NCBI GenBank assembly: GCA_964459305.1
Contig: CAYWNA010000286.1
Location: 1 to 16,333, forward strand
Source of the DNA: CAYWNA01 sp964459305
Lineage (GTDB): Bacteria > Planctomycetota > Planctomycetia > Pirellulales > Pirellulaceae
DNA length: 16,333 bases
Direction of reading: 5' to 3'
Part shown: positions 14,219 to 16,333 of the stretch, piece by piece
How positions within the stretch are numbered: the stretch's first letter is position 1
Layout of the letters: every line of letters begins with the position of its first letter
Made by a program: the position numbers and the translations under genes
The notes under the pieces: generated by a model
The model's input: the letters and a program-made list of their open reading frames with translations, nothing else
What the model was told of the DNA's origin: nothing
The model's database searches: none

Positions 14219-15754
14219 ATGTTTGTCACGTCGAAAACGACCACACTAAAAGTCGCCGCCGTGGTGTCGGCCTGGGGGACGGCAATCGCATCGGGAGGCG
14301 TGCCGGCGACGTCCGGGACGACGGATGACTGGGACGTCTTTGTCGAGAAGGGGCGCCCGGTGAATGTGATGGCCGTGGGCGAAACCGTCACCAGTGGCGG
14401 TGCCCTGGTCTGCTGTGGCAAAGGGACCGTGATTCATGGCGGGGAGTTCTTGTTTGGTGGGGATTTTTCGATTCGCGCCCGCGTGGTTCTTCCTCACCTC
14501 AACGGCGGCGTCTCATTGATTGTTGGAGGGCACTACCATTATGCGGACGCAAACACCGACGCAGGCGCGGTGCGCTTGTGGCTGGGCGCGCCCGGCGGCG
14601 TATTGCGTGTGACCGCACCAGGCTCTTCCCAATACCTGCTCAGGTCCGAGAATTGCACGATCGGCAAAGTTTCCGATTATCTCACCGCCAACCAGCCCTT
14701 CGACCTCGAACTGGATTGCCACGGCCCGCGATTCACCATCGCGATCAACGGCCGTGAGGTGTATCAGGCTGAGGCCTACAAAGGCCTTCGGCGCGACTGG
14801 CTGGGCAAGGTCGGATTCATGCCCGATGACGGTGAGATCCACATCCTCGACTTCCGGGCACGGGGCCGCTTTGCGCGGCTGAATCTGCCACACCAAGACC
14901 TGTGGACCCTCGGCGAAGACGGTTGTTTCAATGTGCGACATCCGGTGATCGTCACGACCGGCAAAGGAAGTCTACTGGCCGTCGGCGGGGGACGTAAGCA
15001 CGACGACTCAGCCATCGGCCCGGACCAGGATCTCGTCATGAAACGCTCCACCGACGGCGGCCGGACGTGGACGAAGACGCGAATTCTCCGGGATCCGTGG
15101 AATCCCGGCGACGCGGAGCCCGTAATCGAGGCACAGATGTGTTCGGCGGTCGTGGACGGGGAAAAGGATCGCGTATTCGCCTGCGCCACTCGCCAGTGGT
15201 TTGACGAAGAGCATAAGAAATGGCGCGGTGGCCCGTGGTTTACGGCCTCCGATGATGACGGCCGAACGTGGTCGCCGCCCAAGCGCGTGGGTGGGGACAT
15301 CATGCAGCGTTGGCAGATCCTGAAGACCTGCGCATGCGGCATTCAGTTGACGCGCGGCGTACATTCCGGTCGCCTGATCATCCCGTGCTACGGCATCCGC
15401 ACCGATGGCGACGAGGCCGGGTGCGTGATCTTCAGCGACGATCACGGAGAGACTTGGCAGCAGGGAGGCATCACCGGGGTGGGCACCCGGATTCCAGAAC
15501 CGACTCCCGTTGAATTGGCCAGCGGAGACGTGATGCTCAACATGCGGTTCATCCCGCGAACGTCTCGCACTCGGACGATCGCCATCAGCAAGGATGGCGG
15601 CGAGAGCTTTGGCCCCGTCAGCGGCGACCCCGCCTTGCCTGGCCCCGGATGTCAGGGTGCGCTCCTGCGTTACGACTGGAAGAAGGACGGCGCCGGCCGA
15701 ATCCTCTTCTGCAACCCGTCCTACACCGGCGGCCGCTTCCGGATCGGCAGATGA
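14219..15754 (+). CDS. Sialidase-like (GH33/BNR) protein with N-terminal lectin-like domain, C-terminally truncated
   Basis: Residues ~1-25 resemble a signal peptide, ending near IASGGVPA. Residues ~30-220 are a concanavalin/laminin-G-like sheet (WDVFVEKGR, FSIRARVVLPH, GGVSLIVGGHYHY, FTIAINGREVYQAE). The sialidase part has Asp boxes STDGGRTW (277-284), SDDDGRTW (~344), SDDHGETW (~406) and SKDGGESF (~457). The usual YRIP and FxEGR front motifs are replaced by NVRHP and VGGGR, and RIPEPTPVEL with VMLNMR matches the NExQVVEL/LLNMR stretch. The frame then ends after NPSYTGGRFRIGR, before the region that in family members carries the nucleophilic Tyr and final Arg. At 511 residues it should be longer, so the C-terminal catalytic end is probably deleted. 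The upstream gap (14157-14218) has no good ribosome site. Confidence 0.75.
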   Translation: MFVTSKTTTLKVAAVVSAWGTAIASGGVPATSGTTDDWDVFVEKGRPVNVMAVGETVTSGGALVCCGKGTVIHGGEFLFGGDFSIRARVVLPHLNGGVSLIVGGHYHYADANTDAGAVRLWLGAPGGVLRVTAPGSSQYLLRSENCTIGKVSDYLTANQPFDLELDCHGPRFTIAINGREVYQAEAYKGLRRDWLGKVGFMPDDGEIHILDFRARGRFARLNLPHQDLWTLGEDGCFNVRHPVIVTTGKGSLLAVGGGRKHDDSAIGPDQDLVMKRSTDGGRTWTKTRILRDPWNPGDAEPVIEAQMCSAVVDGEKDRVFACATRQWFDEEHKKWRGGPWFTASDDDGRTWSPPKRVGGDIMQRWQILKTCACGIQLTRGVHSGRLIIPCYGIRTDGDEAGCVIFSDDHGETWQQGGITGVGTRIPEPTPVELASGDVMLNMRFIPRTSRTRTIAISKDGGESFGPVSGDPALPGPGCQGALLRYDWKKDGAGRILFCNPSYTGGRFRIGR

Positions 15755-15842
15755 GAATTTGCACAAATACGAGCACGATGCGCCAGTGTCAAACCGGATA
15801 CTAGATTCTCGAACGACTCTAAACTGTTTCACCATCAGCCGC

Positions 15843-15848
15843 TACAAT
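15843..15848 (+). promoter_or_regulatory. Possible -10 element
   Basis: TACAAT (5 of 6 to the -10 consensus) lies 29 bases before the 15877 start, in the gap 15755-15876 that follows the truncated sialidase. The matching -35 (taaact, 15820-15825) is weak. It is the only promoter-like signal there, so the call is tentative. Confidence 0.25.
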
Positions 15849-15876
15849 CGACTTTGCAGATCACAGGTGATGTTCG

Positions 15877-16011
15877 ATGGGGATCCTCGCAGATTTGAAG
15901 GCCGCAATTGTTGCCGTGGGAGTCGTCTTAGTGAGTGATGGATGCAACGCAAACCGCAATCCGGCCGGTCCGGATCTCAGATATCGCACTTTGTTTGGGG
16001 GAATATTGTGA
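15877..16011 (+). CDS. Small 44-residue ORF with N-terminal hydrophobic segment, coupled to next gene
   Basis: The ATG at 15877 is preceded by AGGTGA (15865-15870) with 6 bases between. The predicted peptide is MGILADLKAAIVAVGVVLVS, then DGCNANRNPAGP and a short tail. Residues 9-20 are hydrophobic, and the Cys at 23 gives a poor lipobox-like end (VSDGC, with Asp two before Cys), so it could be a membrane-held or exported small peptide, or a leader ORF. Its TGA overlaps the ATG of the sialidase-like gene as TGATG (16009-16013), a standard coupling arrangement. No family is known to me. Translation is supported by spacing and overlap only, so it may be a regulatory upstream ORF. Confidence 0.45.
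   Translation: MGILADLKAAIVAVGVVLVSDGCNANRNPAGPDLRYRTLFGGIL
15997..16003 (+). promoter_or_regulatory. Ribosome binding site for the right-edge sialidase-like gene
   Basis: GGGGGAA ends 7 bases before the ATG at 16011. It lies inside the small upstream ORF and supports the chosen start. Confidence 0.5.
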
Positions 16012-16333
16012 TGCCGATTCAATGCTTCAAGCGTGTTACTGCGTCGATTTGCCTGATCGTGGTCTCTTGGTTTTCCTGCTTTCTTTGTACCGTCGACGAT
16101 GCAGAGGCGGAAGAACGCAACTTGACTGGGCACGAACAAGCGGACTTTCACGATCAGAAGCTGGCGACCATTCTTGATCGGAAGGTATTGTGCAAACAAC
16201 CGGGACGTTACACCGGCTGGCCTTCCATTGCCGAGGCGCCCAATGGCGATTTGCTGGTTGTGTTCTCCGGTGATCGCTCGGCACATGTGTCGCCGGATGG
16301 CAAGACGCAGATGATCCGCAGTCGAGACGGCGG
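16011..16333 (+). CDS. Sialidase/BNR-repeat family protein, N-terminal part only
   Basis: The frame starts at ATG 16011 and stays open to the right edge (107 codons), so the gene continues outside the window. A signal peptide (about 5-33: hydrophobic ASICLIVVSWFSCFL, then VDDAEAEE) precedes the mature region. KVLCKQPGRYTGWPSIAEAP, NGDLLVVFSGDRSAHVSPDG and KTQMIRSRDGG form the first propeller strands, ending in a partial Asp-box (SRDGG). This is the front of BNR/exo-alpha-sialidase-like proteins common in planctomycetes; GYTGWPSI here occupies the place of the usual YRIP-type opening. Catalytic residues cannot be checked. It is coupled to the short ORF upstream, and with the truncated copy before it gives two sialidase-like genes in a row. 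Confidence 0.72.
   Translation, partial: MPIQCFKRVTASICLIVVSWFSCFLCTVDDAEAEERNLTGHEQADFHDQKLATILDRKVLCKQPGRYTGWPSIAEAPNGDLLVVFSGDRSAHVSPDGKTQMIRSRDG

Noticed and set aside
15008..15835. Long minus-strand frame of 275 codons
   Set aside because: It is antisense to the Asp-box region of the sialidase-like gene, without a domain or a plausible start context.
1..16333. CRISPR array, tRNA or rRNA gene
   Set aside because: No regularly spaced short repeats, cloverleaf with T-loop consensus or rRNA-like segment was seen on either strand.

Overview
The window looks like a piece of a planctomycete (or related PVC-group) chromosome, probably from an environmental assembly. This is inferred from the GC-rich sequence and from the secreted families present: ceramidase-like N-terminus, 3-keto-disaccharide hydrolase (DUF1080), PQQ-type propeller, DUF6259, GH-A barrel and GH33 sialidases. 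No rRNA, tRNA or housekeeping gene fixes the taxonomy. All intact genes lie on the + strand.

Left region (1-4085) is a scrapyard of recombined fragments around a short surface-polysaccharide operon. It holds a tyrosine recombinase cut off just after its first catalytic Arg, fused at about 350-361 to the C-terminal part of a GT-A glycosyltransferase. Two intact, tightly packed genes follow: a glycosyltransferase resembling animal beta-1,4-GalNAc transferases (GT12) and an FkbM-type methyltransferase. On the - strand come a small CPNC-motif ORF and the 3' third of an IS1182-like transposase. The latter abuts, head to head, the 3' end of a truncated BNR/sialidase-like gene. That fragment's stop still overlaps (ATGA) the next intact gene, so it is the relic of an operon.

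Middle and right region (4082-16333) is a run of mostly secreted proteins: a five-bladed-propeller glycosidase-like protein (4082), a ceramidase-like/DUF1080 fusion (6513), a PQQ propeller with an extra C-terminal small beta-domain (8804), a DUF6259 putative glycosidase (10581), a GH-A barrel protein (12933), a sialidase-like protein with an N-terminal lectin-like domain but no C-terminal catalytic end (14219), a 44-residue ORF (15877) coupled to a second sialidase-like gene that runs off the right edge (16011). Between the first two sits a REP-RAYT-REP unit: two 91-bp copies of an imperfect palindrome flanking a Y1/RAYT transposase broken by a one-base frameshift.

Taken together the right region reads as an accessory catabolic locus for complex, perhaps sialylated or lipid-linked, glycans. 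Most proteins carry export signals, so degradation would occur in the periplasm-like space or outside the cell. No SusCD, sulfatase or regulator gene is visible, so the substrate is inference only. The most unusual items are the REPtron with its ATGA frameshift, the ceramidase/DUF1080 fusion, the GT12-like enzyme, and the high density of truncated genes.
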